Below are positions 13,701-26,802 of a stretch of DNA of 64,000 nt, in pieces. Positions within the stretch are counted from its first letter, which is position 1, and each line of letters starts with the position of its first letter. Origin of the DNA: Micromussa lordhowensis. Lineage: Eukaryota; Cnidaria; Anthozoa; Scleractinia; Lobophylliidae. The notes beneath the pieces were generated by a model, which was not told where the DNA came from, did no database searches, and saw nothing but the letters and a program-made list of their open reading frames with translations. Where the stretch lies: assembly GCA_964020085.1 (NCBI GenBank), contig OZ026599.1, forward strand, positions 29,109,033 through 29,173,032, written 5' to 3'. Made by a program: the position numbers and the translations under genes.

Positions 13701-16700
13701 AGAATTTCAGAAAACGCGCGCTGGAGGTCCCCTTGGCAAATTTGACATAGCTCGGCTCCACGGGCACTTTTAGAGGCGCGGTTTGCAGCAAAATGTTGTG
13801 CTAGGTTGGCACTTCAAGGAAATTTTAGTTAGGACATGATGGCATTCGCGCCAGGGTGTTTTTTCTGGCCTTCTTTTTGCAGGAGTTTGACCTGCTCCCA
13901 ACTTTGCAGAATTTCAGAAAACGCGCGCTGGAGGTCCCCTTGGCAAATTTGACATAGCTCGGCTCCACGGGCACTTTTAGAGGCGCGGTTTGCAGCAAAA
14001 TGTTGTGCTAGGTTAGCACTTTAAGGAACATTTAAGTAGGACATGATGGCATTCGCGCCAGGGTGGTTTTTCTAGCCTTCTTTTTGCAGGAGTTTGACCT
14101 GCTCCCAACTTTGCAGAATTTCAGAAAACGCGCGCTGGGGGTCCCCTTGGCAAATTTGACATAGCTCGGCTCCACGGGCACTTTTAGAGGCGCGGTTTGC
14201 AGCAAAATGTTGTGCTAGGTTGGCACTTTAGGGAAATTCTAGTTAGGACATGATGGCATTCGCGCCAGGGTGTTTTTTCTGGCCTTCTTTTTGCAGGAGT
14301 TTGACCTGCTCCCAACTTTGCAGAATTTCAGAAAACGCGCGCTGGGGGTCCCCTTGGCAAATTTGACATAGCTCGGCTCCACGGGCACTTTTAGAGGCGC
14401 GGTTTGCAGCAAAATGTTGTGCTAGGTTGCCACTTTAAGGAAATTGTAGTTGCGACATGATGGCGTTCGCGCCAGGGTGTTTTTTCTGGCCTTCTTTTTG
14501 CAGGAGTTTGACCTGCTCCCAACTTTGCAGAATTTTAGAAAACGCGCGCTGGGGGTCCCCTTGGCAAATTTGACATAGCTCGGCTCCACGGGCACTTTTA
14601 GAGGCGCGGTTTGCAGCAAAATGTTGTGCTAGGTTAGCACTTCAAGGAACATTTAAGTAGGACATGATGGCATTCGCCCCAGGGTGTTTTTTCTGGCCTT
14701 CTTTTTGCAGGAGTTTGACCTGCTCCCAACTTTGCAGAATTTCAGAAAACGCGCGCTGGAGGTCCCCTTGGCAAATTTGACATAGCTCGGCTCCACGGGC
14801 ACTTTTAGAGGCGCGGTTTGCAGCAAAATGTTGTGCTAGGTTAGCACTTAAAGGAACATTTAAGTAGGACATGATGGCATTCGCGCCAGGGTGTTTTTTC
14901 TGGCCTTCTTTTTGCAGGAGTTTGACCTGCTCCCAACTTTGCAGAATTTCAGAAAACGCGCGCTGGAGGTCCCCTTGGCAAATTTGACATAGCTCGGCTC
15001 CACGGGCACTTTTAGAGGCGCGGTTTGCAGCAAAATGTTGTGCTAGGTTGGCACTTCAAGGAAATTTTAGTTAGGACATGATGGCATTCGCGCCAGGGTT
15101 TTTTTTCTGGCCTTCTTTTTGCAGGAGTTTGACCTGCTCCCAACTTTGCAGAATTTCAGAAAACGCGCGCTGGAGGTCCTCTTGGCAAATTTGACATAGC
15201 TCGGCTCCACGGGCACTTTTAGAGGCGCGGTTTGCAGCAAAATGTTGTGCTAGGTTGCCACTTTAAGGAAATTGTAGTTACGACATGATGGCGTTCGCGC
15301 CAGGGTGTTTTTTCTGGCCTTCTTTTTGCAGGAGTTTGACCTGCTCCCAACTTTGCAGAATTTTAGAAAACGCGCGCTGGGGGTCCCCTTGGCAAATTTG
15401 ACATAGCTCGGCTCCACGGGCACTTTTAGAGGCGCGGTTTGCAGCAAAATGTTGTGCTAGGTTAGCACTTCAAGGAACATTTAAGTAGGACATGATGGCA
15501 TTCGCGCCAGGGTGTTTTTTCTGGCCTTCTTTTTGCAGGAGTTTGACCTGCTCCCAACTTTGCAGAATTTCAGAAAACGCGCGCTGGAGGTCCCCTTGGC
15601 AAATTTGACATAGCTCGGCTCCACGGGCACTTTTAGAGGCGCGGTTTGCAGCAAAATGTTGTGCTAGGTTAGCACTTCAAGGAACATTTAAGTAGGACAT
15701 GATGGCATTCGCGCCAGGGTGTTTTTTCTGGCCTTCTTTTTGCAGGAGTTTGACGTGCTCCCAACTTTGCAGAATTTCAGAAAACGCGCGCTGGAGGTCC
15801 CCTTGGCAAATTTGACATAGCTCGGCTCCACGGGCACTTTTAGAGGCGCGGTTTGCAGCAAAATGTTGTGCTAGGTTGGCACTTCAAGGAAATCTTAGTT
15901 AGGACATGATGGCATTCGCGCCAGGGTGTTTTTTCTGGCCTTCTTTTTGCAGGAGTTTGACCTGCTCCCAACTTTGCAGAATTTCAGAAAACGCGCGCTG
16001 GAGGTCCCCTTGGCAAATTTGACATAGCTCGGCTCCACGGGCACTTTTAGAGGCGCGGTTTGCAGCAAAATGTTGTGCTAGGTTAGCACTTTAAGGAACA
16101 TTTAAGTAGGACATGATGGCATTCGCGCCAGGGTGGTTTTTCTAGCCTTCTTTTTGCAGGAGTTTGACCTGCTCCCAACTTTGCAGAATTTCAGAAAACG
16201 CGCGCTGGGGGTCCCCTTGGCAAATTTGACATAGCTCGGCTCCACGGGCACTTTTAGAGGCGCGGTTTGCAGCAAAATGTTGTGCTAGGTTGGCACTTTA
16301 GGGAAATTCTAGTTAGGACATGATGGCATTCGCGCCAGGGTGTTTTTTCTGGCCTTCTTTTTGCAGGAGTTTGACCTGCTCCCAACTTTGCAGAATTTCA
16401 GAAAACGCGCGCTGGGGGTCCCCTTGGCAAATTTGACATAGCTCGGCTCCACGGGCACTTTTAGAGGCGCGGTTTGCAGCAAAATGTTGTGCTAGGTTGC
16501 CACTTTAAGGAAATTGTAGTTACGACATGATGGCGTTCGCGCCAGGGTGTTTTTTCTGGCCTTCTTTTTGCAGGAGTTTGACCTGCTCCCAACTTTGCAG
16601 AATTTTAGAAAACGCGCGCTGGGGGTCCCTTTGGAAAATTTGACATAGCTCGGCTCCACGGGCACTTTTAGAGGCGCGGTTTGCAGCACAATGTTGTGCT

Positions 16701-19700
16701 AGGTTGGCACTTTAAGGAAATTCTAGTTAGGACATGATGGCATTCGCGCAAGGGTGTTTTTTTTGGCCTTCTTTTTGCAGGAGTTTTACCTGCTCCCAAC
16801 TTTGCAGAATTTCAGAAAACGCGCGCTGGGGGTCCCCTTGGCAAATTTGACATACCTCGGCTCCACGGGCACCTTTAGAGGCGCGGTTTGCAGCAAAATG
16901 TTGTGCTAGGTTGGTACTTGAAGGAAATTTTAGTTAGGACATGATGTCATTCGCGACAGGGTGTTTTTTCTGGCCTTCTTTTTGCAGGAGTTTGACCTGC
17001 TCCCACTTTTGCAGAATTTCAGAAAACGCGCGCTGGGGGTCCCCTTGGCAAATTTGACATAGCTCGGCTCCACGGGCACTTTTAGAGGCGCGGTTTGCAG
17101 CGAAATGTTGTGCTAGGTTGGCACTTTAAGGAAATTTTAAGTAGGACATGATGGCATTCGCGCCAGGGTGTTTTTTCTGGCCTTCTTTTTGCAGGAGTTT
17201 GACCTGCTCCCAACTTTGCAGAATTTCAGAAAACGCGCGCTGGAGGTCCCCTTGGCAAATTTGACATAGCTCGGCTCCACGGGCACTTTTAGAGGCGCGG
17301 TTTGCAGCAAAATGTTGTGCTAGGTTGGCACTTCAAGGAAATTTTAAGTAGGACATGATGGCATTCGCGCCAGGGTGGTTTTTCTAGCCTTCTTTTTGCA
17401 GGAGTTTGACCTGCTCCCAACTTTGCAGAATTTCAGAAAACGCGCGCTGGGGGTCCCCTTGGCAAATTTGACATAGCTCGGCTCCACGGGCACTTTTAGA
17501 GGCGCGGTTTGCAGCAAAATGTTGTGCTAGGTTGGCACTTTAGGGAAATTCTAGTTAGGACATGATGGCATTCGCGCCAGGGTGTTTTTTCTGGCCTTGT
17601 TTTTGCAGGAGTTTGACCTGCTCCCAACTTTGCAGAATTTCAGAAAACGCGCATTGGGGGTCCCCTTGGCAAATTTGACATAGCTCGGCTCCACGGGCAC
17701 TTTTAGAGGCGCGGTTTGCAGCAAAATGTTGTGCTAGGTTGGCACTTTAAGGAAATTTTAGTTAGGACATGATGGCATTCGCGCCAGGGTGTTTTTTCTG
17801 GCCTTCTTTTTGCAGGAGTTTGACCTGCTCCCAACTTTGCAGAATTTCAGAAAACGCGCGCTGGGGGTCCCCTTGGCAAATTTGACATAGCTCGGCTCCA
17901 CGGGCATTTTTAGACGCGCGGGTTGCAGCAAAATGTTGTGCTAGATTGGCACATCAAGGAAATTTTAGTTAGGACATGATGGCATTCGCGCCAGGGTGTT
18001 TTTTCTGGCCTTCTTTTTGCAGGAGTTTGACCTCCTCCCAACTTTGAAAAATTTCAGAAAACGCGCGCTGGCGGTCCCCTTGGCAAATTTGACATAGCTC
18101 GGCTCCACGGGCACTTTTAGAGGCGCAGTTTGCAGCAAAATGTTGTGCTAGGTTGGCACTTTAAGGAAATTTTAGTTAAGAAATGATGGCATTCGCACCA
18201 GGGTGTTTTTTGGTGCCTCCTTTTTGCAGGAGTTTGACCTGCTCCCAACTTTGCAGAATTTCAGAAAACGCGCGCTGGGGGTCCCCTTGGCAAATTTGAC
18301 ATAGCTCGGCTCCACGGGCACTTTTAGAGGCGCGGTTTGCAGCAAAATGTTGTGCTAGGTTGCCACTTCAAGGAAATCGTAGTTAAAACATGATGGCATT
18401 CGCGCCAGGGTGTTTTTTCTGGCCTTCTTTTTGCAGGAGTTTGACCTGCTCTCAACTTTGCAGAATTTTAGAAAACGCGCGCTGGGGGTCCCTTTGGAAA
18501 ATTTGACATAGCTCGGCTCCACGGGCACTTTTAGAGGCGCGGTTTGCAGCACAATGTTGTGCTAGGTTGGCACTTCAAGGAAATTGTAGTTACGACATGA
18601 TGGCATTCGCGCGAGGGTGTTTTTTTTGGCCTTCTTTTTGCAGGAGTTTTACCTGCTCCCAACTTTGCAGAATTTCAGAAAACGCGCGCTGGGGGTCCTC
18701 TTGGCAAATTTGACATAGCTCGGCTCCACGGGCACCTTTAGAGGCGCGGTTTGCAGCAAAATGTTGTGCTAGGTTGGTACTTTAAGGAAATTTTAGTTAG
18801 GACATGATGTCATTCGCGACAGGGTGTTTTTTCTGGCCTTCTTTTTGCAGGAGTTTGACCTGCTCCCACTTTTGCAGAATTTCAGAAAACGCGCGCTGGG
18901 GGTCCCCTTGGCAAATTTGACATAGCTCGGCTCCACGGGCACTTTTAGAGGCGCGGTTTGCAGCAAAATGTTGTGCTAGGTTGGCACTTCAAGGAAATTT
19001 TAGATAGAACATCATGGCATTCGCGCCAGGGTGTTTTTTCTTACTTTCTTTTTGCAGGAGTTTGACCTGCTCCCAACTTTGCAGAATTTCAGAAAACGTG
19101 CGCTGGGGGTCCCCTTGGCAAATTTGACATAGCTCGGCTCCACGGGCACTTTTAGAGGCGCGGTTTGCAGCAAAATGTTGTGCTAGGTTGGCACTTGAAG
19201 GAAATTTTAGTTAGGACATGATGGCATTCGCGCCAGGGTGTTTTTTCTGGCCTTCTTTCTGCAGGAGTTTGACCTGCTCCCAACTTTGCAGAATTTCAGA
19301 AAACGCGCGCTGGGGGTCCCCTTGGCAAATTTGACATAGCTCGGCTCCACGGGCACTTTTAGAGGCGCGGTTTGCAGCAAAATATTGTGCTAGGTTGGCG
19401 CTTTAAGGAAATTTTAGTTAGGACACGATGGCATTCGTGCCAGGGTGTTTTTTTTGGCCTTCTTTTTGCAGGAGTTTGACCTGCTCCCAACTTTGCAGAA
19501 TTTCAGAAAACGCGCGCTGGGGGTCCCCTTGGCAAATTTGACATAGCTCGGCTCCACGGGCACTTTTAGAGGCTCGGTTTGCAGCAAAATATTGTGCTAG
19601 GTTGGCGCTTTAAGGAAATGGTAGTTAGGAGACGATGACATTCGTGCCAGGGTGTTTTTTTTGGCCTTCTTTTTGCAGGAGTTTGACCTGCTCCCAACTT

Positions 19701-22700
19701 TGCAGAATTTCAGAAAACGCGCGCTGGGGGTCCCCTTGGCAAATTTGACATAGCTCGGCTCCACGGGCACTTTTAGAGGCGCGGTTTGCAGCAAAATGTT
19801 GTGCTAGGTTGGCACTTCAAGGAAATCCTAGTTAGGACATGATGGCATTCGCGCCAGGGTGCTTCTTCTGGCCTTCTTTTTGCAGGAGTTTAACCTGCTC
19901 CCAACTTTGGAGAATTTTAGAAAACGCGCGCTGGGGGTCCCCTTGGCAAATTTGACGTACCTCAGCTCCACGGGCACTTTTAGAGGCGCGGTTTGCAGCA
20001 AAATGTTGTGCTAGGTTGGCACTTTAAGGAAATCCTAGTTAGGACACGATGGCATTTGCGCCAGGGTGTTTTTTTCTGGCCTTCTTTTTGCAGGAGTTTG
20101 ACCTGCTCCCAACTTTGCAGAATTTCAGAAAACGCGCGCTGGGGGTCCCCTTGGCAAATTTTACATAGCTCGGCTCCACGGGCACTTTTAGAGGCGCAGT
20201 TTCCAGCAAAATGTTGTGCTAGGTTGGCTTTTCAAGGAAATCCTAGTTAACACATGATGGCATTCGCGCCAGGGTGTTTTTTCTGGCCTTTTTTTTGCAG
20301 GAGTTTGACCTGCTCCCAACTTTGGAGAATTTTAGAAAACGCGCGCTGGGGGTCCCCTTGGCAAATTTGACATACCTCGGCTCCACGGGCACTTTTAGAC
20401 GCGCGGTTTGCAGCAAAATGTTGTGCTAGGTTGGCACTTTAAGGAAATTGTAGTTAAGACATGATGGCATTCGCGCCAGGGGGTTTTTCTGGCCTTATTT
20501 TGCAGGAGTTTGACCTGCTCCCAACTTTGCAGAATTTCAGAAAACGCGCGCTGGGGGTCCCCTTGGCAAATTTGACATAGCTCGGCTCCACGGGCACTTT
20601 TAGAGGCGCGGTTTGCAGGAAAATGTTGTGCTAGGTTGGCACTTTAAGGAAATGCTTGTTAGGACACGATGGCATTCGCGCCAGGGTGTTTTTTCTGGCC
20701 TTCTTTTTGCAGGAGTTTGACCTGCTCCCAACTTTGCAGAATTTCAGAAAACGCGCGCTGGGGGTCCCCTTGGCAAATTTGACATAGCTCGGCTCCGCGG
20801 GCACTTTTAGAGGCGCGGTTTGCAGCAAAATGTTGTGCTAGGTTGGCACTTGAAGGAAATTTTAGTTAGGACATCATGGCATTCGCGCCAGGGTGTTTTT
20901 TCTGGCCTTCTTTTTGCAGGAGTTTGACCTGCTCCCAACTTTGCAGAATTTCAGAAAACGCGCGCTGGGGGTCCCCTTGGCAAATTTGACATAGCTCGGC
21001 TCCACGGGCACTTTTAGAGGCGCGGTTTGCAGCAAAATGTTGTGCTAGGTTGGCACTTAAAGGAAATTTAAGTTAGGACATGATGGCATTCGCGCCAGGG
21101 TGTTTTTTCTGGCCTTCTTTTTGAAGGAGTTTGACCTGCTCCCAACTTTGCAGAATTTCAGAAAACGCGCGCTGGGGGTCCCCTTGGCAAATTTGACATA
21201 GCTCGGCTCCACGGGCACTTTTAGAGGCGCGGTTTGCAGCAAAATGTTGTGCTAGGTTGGCACTTTAAGGAAATGCTAGTAAGAACACGATGGCATTCGC
21301 GCCAGGGTGTTTTTTCTGGCCTTCTTTTTGCAGGAGTTTGACCTGCTCCCAACTTTGCAGAATTTCAGAAAACGCGCGCTGGGGGTCCCCTTGGCAAATT
21401 TGACATAGCTCGGCTCCACGGGCACTTTTAGAGGCGCGGTTTGCAGCAAAATATTGTGCTAGGTTGGCGCTTTAAAGAAATGCTAGTTAGGACACGATGG
21501 CATTCGTGCCAGGGTGGTTTTTTTGGCCTTCTTTTTGCAGGAGTTTGACCTGCTACCAACTTTGCAGAATTTCAGAAAACGCGCGCTGGGGGTCCCCTTG
21601 GCAAATTTGACATAGCTCGGCTCCACGGGCACTTTTAGAGGCGCGGTTTGCAGCAAAATATTGTGCTAGGTTGGCACTTGAAGGAAATTTTAGTTAACAC
21701 ATGATGGCATTCGCGCCAGGGTGTTTTTTGTGGCCTTCTTTTTGCAGGAGTTTGACCTGCTCCCAACTTTGCAGAATTTCAGAAAACGCGCGCTGGGGGT
21801 CCCCTTGGCAAATTTGATATAGCTCGGCTCCACGGGCACTTTTAGAGGCGCGGTTTGCAGCAAAATGTTGTGCTAGGTTGGCACTTTAAGGAAATTTTAG
21901 TTACGACATGATGGCATTCGCGCCAGGGTGTTTTTTCTGGCCTTCTTTTTGCAGGAGTTTGACCTGCTCCCAACTTTGCAGAATTTCAGAAAACGCGCGC
22001 TGGGGGTCCCCTTGGAAAATTTGACATAGCTCGGCTCCACGGGCATTTTTAGAGGCGCGGTTTGCAGCAAAATTTTGTGCTAGATTGGCACTTCAAGGAA
22101 ATTCTAGTTAGGACATGATGGCATTCGCGCCAGGGCTTTTTCTGGCCTTCTTTTTGCAGGAGTTTGACCTGCTCCCATTTTTGCAGAATTTCAGAAAACG
22201 CGCGCTGGGGGTCCCCTTGGCAAATTTGACATAGCTCGGCTCCACGGGCACTTTTAGAGGCGCGGTTTGCAGCAAAATGTTGTGCTAGGTTGCCACTTTA
22301 AGGAAATTGTAGTTAGGACATGATGGCATTCGCGCCAGGGTGTTTTTTCTGGCCTTGTTTTTGCAGGAGTTTGACCTGCTCCCAACTTTGCAGAATTTCA
22401 GAAAACGCGCGCTGGGGGTCCCCTTGGCAAATTTGACATAGCTTGGCTCCATGGGCACTTTTAGAGGCGCGGTTTGCAGGAAAATGTTGTGCTAGGTTGC
22501 CACTTGAAGGAAATTGTAGTTAGGACATGATGGCGTTCGCGCCAGGGTGTTTTCTCTGGCCTTCTTTTTGCAGGAGTTTGACCTGCTCCCAACTTTGCAG
22601 AATTTTAGAAAACGCGCGCTGGGGGTCCCCTTGGCAAATTTGACATAGCTCGGCTCCACGGGCACTTTTAGAGGCGGGGTTTGCAGCAAAATGTTGTGCT

Positions 22701-25700
22701 AGGTTGGCACTTAAAGGAAATTTTAATTAGGACATGATGGCATTCGCGCCAGGGTGTTTTTTTTGGCCTTCTTTTTGCAGGAGTTTTACCTGCTTCCAAC
22801 TTTGCAGAATTTCAGAAAACGCGCGCTGGGGGTCCCCTTGGCAAATTTGACATAGCTCGGCTCCACGGGCACTTTTAGAGGCGCGGTTTGCAGCAAAATG
22901 TTGTGCTAGGTTGGCACTTTAAGAAAATTTTAGTTAGGACATGATGTCATACGCGCCAGGGTGTTTTTTTCGGCCTTCTTTTTGCAGGAGTTTGACCTGC
23001 TCCCACTTTTGCAGAATTTCAGAAAACGCGCGCTGGGGGCCCCTTGGCAAATTTGACATAGCTCGGCTCCACGGGCACTTTTAGAGGCGCGGTTTGCAGC
23101 AAAATGTTGTGCTAGGTTGGCACTTTAAGGAAATTTTAGTTAGGACATGATGACATTCGCGCAAGGGTGTTTTTTTCGGCCTTCTTTTTTCAGGAGTTTG
23201 ACCTGCTCCCAACTTTGCAGAATTTCAGAAAACGCGCATTGGGGGTCCCCTTGGCAAATTTGACATAGCTCGGCTCCACCGGCACTTTTAGAGGCGCGGT
23301 TTGCAGCAAAATGTTGTGCTAGGTTGGCACTTTAAGGAAATTTTAGTTAGGACATGATGGCATTCGCGCCAATGTGTTTTTTCCGGCCTTCTTTTTGCAG
23401 GAGTTTGACCTCCTCCCAACTTTGCAGAATTTCAGAAAACGCGCGCTGGGGGTCCCCTTGGCAAATTTGACATAGCTCGGCTCCACGGGCACTTTTAGAG
23501 GCGCGGTTTGCAGCAAAATGTTGTGCTAGGTTGGCACTTGAAGGAAATTTTAGTTAGGACATGATGGCATTCGCGCCAGGGTGTTTTTTCTGGCCTTCTT
23601 TCTGCAGGAGTTTGACCTGCTCCCAACTTTGCAGAATTTCAGAAAACGCGCGCTGGGGGTCCCCTTGGCAAATTTGACATAGCTCGGCTCCACGGGCACT
23701 TTTAGAGGCGCGGTTTGCAGCAAAATGTTGTGCTAGGTTGGCACTTTAAGGAAATTTTAGTTAGGACATGATGCCATTCGCGCCAGGGTATTTTTTCTGG
23801 CCTTCTTTTTGCAGGAGTTTGACCTGCTCCCAACTTTGCAGAATTTCAGAAAACGCGCGCTGGGGGTCCCCTTGGCAAATTTGACATAGCTCGGCTCCAC
23901 GGGCATTTTTAGAGGCGCGGTTTGCAGCAAAATGTTGTGCTAGATTGGCACTTCAAAGAAATTCTAGTTAGGACATGATGGCATTCGCGCCAGGGTGTTT
24001 TTTCTGGCCTTCTTTCTGCAGGAGTTTGACCTGCTCCCAACTTTGCAGAATTTCAGAAAACGCGCGCTGGGGGTCCCCGTGGCAAATTTGACATAGCTCG
24101 GCTCCGCGGGCACTTTTAGAGGCGCGGTTTGCAGAAAAAATGTTGTGCTAGGTTGGCACTTCAAGGAAATTTTAGTTAGGACATGATGGCATTCGCGCCA
24201 GGGTGTTTTTTCTGGCCTTCTTTTTGCAGGAGTTTGACCTGCTCCCAACTTTGCAGAATTTCAGAAAACGCGCGCTGGGGGTCCCCTTGGCAAATTTGAC
24301 ATAGCTCGGCTCAACGGGCACTTTCAGAGGCGCGGTTTGCAGCAAAATGTTGTGCTAGGTTGGCACTTGAAGGAAATTCTAGTTAGGACATGATGGCATT
24401 CGCGCCAGGATGTTTTTTTCTGGCCTTTTTTCTGCAGGAGTTTGACCTGCCCCCAACTTTGCAGAATTTCAGAAAACGCGCGCTGGGGGTTCCCTTGGCA
24501 AATTTGACATAGCTCGGCTCCACGGGCACTTTTAGAGGCACGGTTTGCAGCAAAATGTTGTGCTAGGTTGACACTTATAGGAATATTTAAATAGGACATG
24601 ATGGCATTCGCGACAGGGTGTTTTTTCTGGCCTTCTTTTTGCAGGAGTTTAAAATGCTCCCAACTTTGCAGAATTTCAGAAAACGCCCGCTGGGGGTCCC
24701 CTTGGCAAATTTGACATAGCTCGGCTCCACGGGCAATTTTAGAGGCGCGGTTTGCAGCAAAATGTTGTGCTAGGTTGGCACTTCAAGGAAATTTTAGTTA
24801 GGACATGATGGCATTTGCGCCAGGGTGTTTTTTGTGGCCTTCTTCTTGCAGGAGTTTGACTTGCTCCCAACTTTGCAGAATTTCAGAAAACGCGCGCTGG
24901 GGGTCCCCTTGGCAAATTTGACATAGCTCGGCTCCACGGGCACTTTTAGAGGTGCGGTTTGCAGCAAAATGTTGTGCTAGGTTGGCACTTGAAGGAAATT
25001 TTAGTTAGGACATGATGGCATTCGCGCCAGGGTGTTTTTTTCGGCCTTCTTTTTGGAGGAGTTTGACCTGCTCCCAACTTTGCAGAATTTTAGAAAACGC
25101 GCGCTGGGGGTCCCCTTGGCAAATTTGACATAGCTCGGCTCCACGGGCACTTTTAGAGGCGCGGTTTGCAGCAAAATGTTGTGCTAGGTTGGCACTTCAA
25201 GTAAATTTTAGTTAGGACATGATGGCATTCGCGCCAGGGTGTTTTTTCTGGCCTTCTTTTTGCAGGAGTTTGACCTGCTCCCAACTTTGCAAAATTTCAG
25301 AAAACTCGCGCTGGGGGTCCCCTGCCTTGGCAAATTTGACATAGCTCGGCTCCATGGGCACTTTTAGAGGCGCGGTTTGCAGCGAAATGTTTTGCTAGGT
25401 TGGCACTTCAAAGAAATCCTAGTTAGGACATGATGGCATTCCCGCCAGGGTGTTTTTTCTGGCCTGCCTTTTGCAGGAGTTTGACCTGCTCCCAACTTTG
25501 CAGAATTTCAGAAAACGCCCGCTGGGGGTCCCCTTGGCAAATTTGACATAGCTCGGCTCCACGGGCACTTTTAGAGGCGCGGTTTGCAGCAAAATGTTGT
25601 GCTTGGTTGGTACTTTAAGGAAATCTTAGTTAGGACATGATGGCATTTGCGCCAGGGTGTTTGCTCTGACCTTGTTTTTGCAGGAGTTTGACCTGCTCCC

Positions 25701-26281
25701 AACTTTGCAGAATTTCAGAAAACGCGCGCTGGGGGTCCCCTTGGCAAATTTGACATACCTCGGCTCCACGGGCACTTTTAGAGGCGCGGTTTGCAGCCAA
25801 ATGTTGTGCTAGGTTGGCACTTCAAGGAAATTTTAGTTAGGACATGATGGCATTCGCGCCAGGGTGTTTTTTCTGGCCTTCTTTTTGCAGGAGTTTGACC
25901 TGCTCCCAACTTTGCAGAATTTCAGAAAACGAGCGCTGGGGGTCCCCTTGGCAAATTTGACATAGCTCGGCTCCACGGGCACTTTTAGAGGCGCGGTTTG
26001 CAGCAAAATGTTGTGCTAGGTTGGCACTTCAAGGAAATGTTAGTTACGACATGATGGCATTCGCGCCAGGGTGTTTTTCCTGGCTTTCTTTTTGCCGGAG
26101 TTTGACCTGCTCCCAACTTTGCAGAATTTCAGAAAACGCGCGCTGGGGGTCCCCTTGGCAAATTTGACATAGCTCGGCTCCACGGGCACTTTTAGAGGCG
26201 CGGTTTGCAGCAAAATGTTGTGCTAGGTTGGCACTTTAAGGAAATCCTAGTTAAGACATGATGGCATTCGCGCCAGGGTGT

Positions 26282-26287
26282 TTTTTC
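26282..26287. repeat. Target site duplication, left copy (TTTTTC)
   Basis: Six bases directly before the Polinton end, identical to 49910-49915. Six-bp duplications are the rule for Polinton integrases. Confidence 0.92.
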
Positions 26288-26460
26288 AGTAGTACAGTTC
26301 GCGCCTCTGGGTCATAACCAATCAGAGAGCAGGATTAATACCACGTGACCAAAATGGACCAATCAGAATGCAGCTAGCACATTCCATTCTCACATTCCAT
26401 TCCAGCGCCATCTTGAATACCGAGTGCGCTACTGGGGCCGAGTCGCGCCTGCGCACAACA
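26288..26460 (+). repeat. Polinton 1 left terminal inverted repeat
   Basis: 173 bp matching the reverse complement of 49737-49909. I see two differences: T for A in the AGTACAGTTCGCG stretch, and A for G in AGGATTAATACC. It contains a CACGTG, two CCAATCAGA (CCAAT-box-like) sites and a GC-rich inner end (GCGCCTGCGCAC). Confidence 0.95.
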
Positions 26461-26528
26461 AATCGGACTACCACAAGGAGGCAAAAATATCAGTTGAATC
26501 CTATATAGACATGAAAAAAATGGATGAT

Positions 26529-26614
26529 AAGTGTGAGGTCCGGAAAGACAGGATTATCTTCCTGGGCGCGGGAGCAATTGTAACACGCACCTGTCTTGAC
26601 ACTTGACCTCACTT
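26529..26614. ncRNA. Imperfect hairpin, left RNA island
   Basis: AAGACAGG (26545-26552) pairs exactly with CCTGTCTT (26590-26597). Outside it, AAGTGTGAGGTC (26529-26540) pairs with GACCTCACTT (26605-26614) with a 2-nt bulge. The arms enclose a 37-nt loop and CTTTTT follows. No expression evidence exists here; it may be a structured RNA or only an old inverted repeat. Confidence 0.35.
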
Positions 26615-26676
26615 CTTTTTGTAACGAATTCATACCATATATTACCATACATAATGTTAAATGTTTGAGCAAATCC

Positions 26677-26727
26677 TTCAGTGAGCTTGATGGTCAAGTG
26701 GATTATTCGACCATTGAGCTTACTGAA
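26677..26727. ncRNA. 19-bp imperfect stem-loop just before the tRNA
   Basis: Arms 26677-26695 and 26709-26727 are complementary over 19 positions with a 13-nt loop; the mismatches are largely of the kind that form G-U pairs in RNA. It ends two bases before the tRNA gene. It could be a precursor hairpin, part of a tRNA-linked transcript, or a terminal structure of the element. Confidence 0.4.
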
Positions 26728-26729
26728 AA

Positions 26730-26802
26730 GCTACAGTAGTGTTAATGGTTAGCACGCAATGTTGTGGCCATTGAGGTTGGGGTTCGAATCCTCACTGTGG
26801 CA
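26730..26802 (+). tRNA. tRNA-His (anticodon GUG)
   Basis: A complete 73-nt cloverleaf can be drawn by hand. The acceptor stem GCTACAG pairs with CTGTGGC over 7 of 7 positions with one G-U, with discriminator A. The D stem is GTGT/GCAC with loop TAATGGTTA; the anticodon stem CAATG/CATTG is perfect. The anticodon loop TTGTGGC carries GTG at 26764-26766. The T stem TGGGG/CCTCA has one G-U, with the canonical loop TTCGAAT. GGTTCGAATCC is a good Pol III B box; the A box is weaker. T8 follows at 26803-26810, a Pol III terminator. No intron. It lies inside the Polinton, between the left TIR and the first ORF. Confidence 0.9.

Larger units (their letters stand above)
1..26287. repeat. Left satellite array, 207-bp monomer
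   Basis: About 127 head-to-tail copies of a roughly 207-bp monomer fill this stretch, with no gene that I can support. Landmarks in each copy are a GGTTGGCACTT segment, the core ATGATGGCATTCGCGCC, a T-tract ending in CTGGCC, GAGTTTGACCTGCTCCCAAC, AAAACGCGCGCTGGGGGTCC and GGCGCGGTTTGCAGCAAAAT. Copies differ by scattered substitutions and small indels, mostly in the T-tract and in three to four bases after AAGGAAAT. A 65-codon minus-strand ORF recurs in many copies because 207 is divisible by three; it has no recognisable product. Confidence 0.97.

Noticed and set aside
19993..20250. 85-aa plus-strand ORF in the satellite
   Set aside because: It spans monomer sequence only and is unique to one variant copy. 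Chance frame.
545..25000. Recurrent 61-110 aa minus-strand ORFs in the satellite (many with MLQTAPLKVPVEPSYV)
   Set aside because: They follow from a 207-bp period divisible by three and a stop-poor frame. No promoter, no known domain, and many copies are broken by small indels.
1..26287. Satellite as a CRISPR array or with a CENP-B box
   Set aside because: No short repeat/unique spacer structure. ATTCGCGCCAGGGTG matches the TTCG half and the central A of a CENP-B box but fails the CGGG half.
26424..26606. 60-aa plus-strand ORF crossing the left TIR, and the 80-aa ORF crossing the right TIR (49620-49862)
   Set aside because: They are made largely of TIR sequence, lack the element's promoter pattern and show no protein-like composition.
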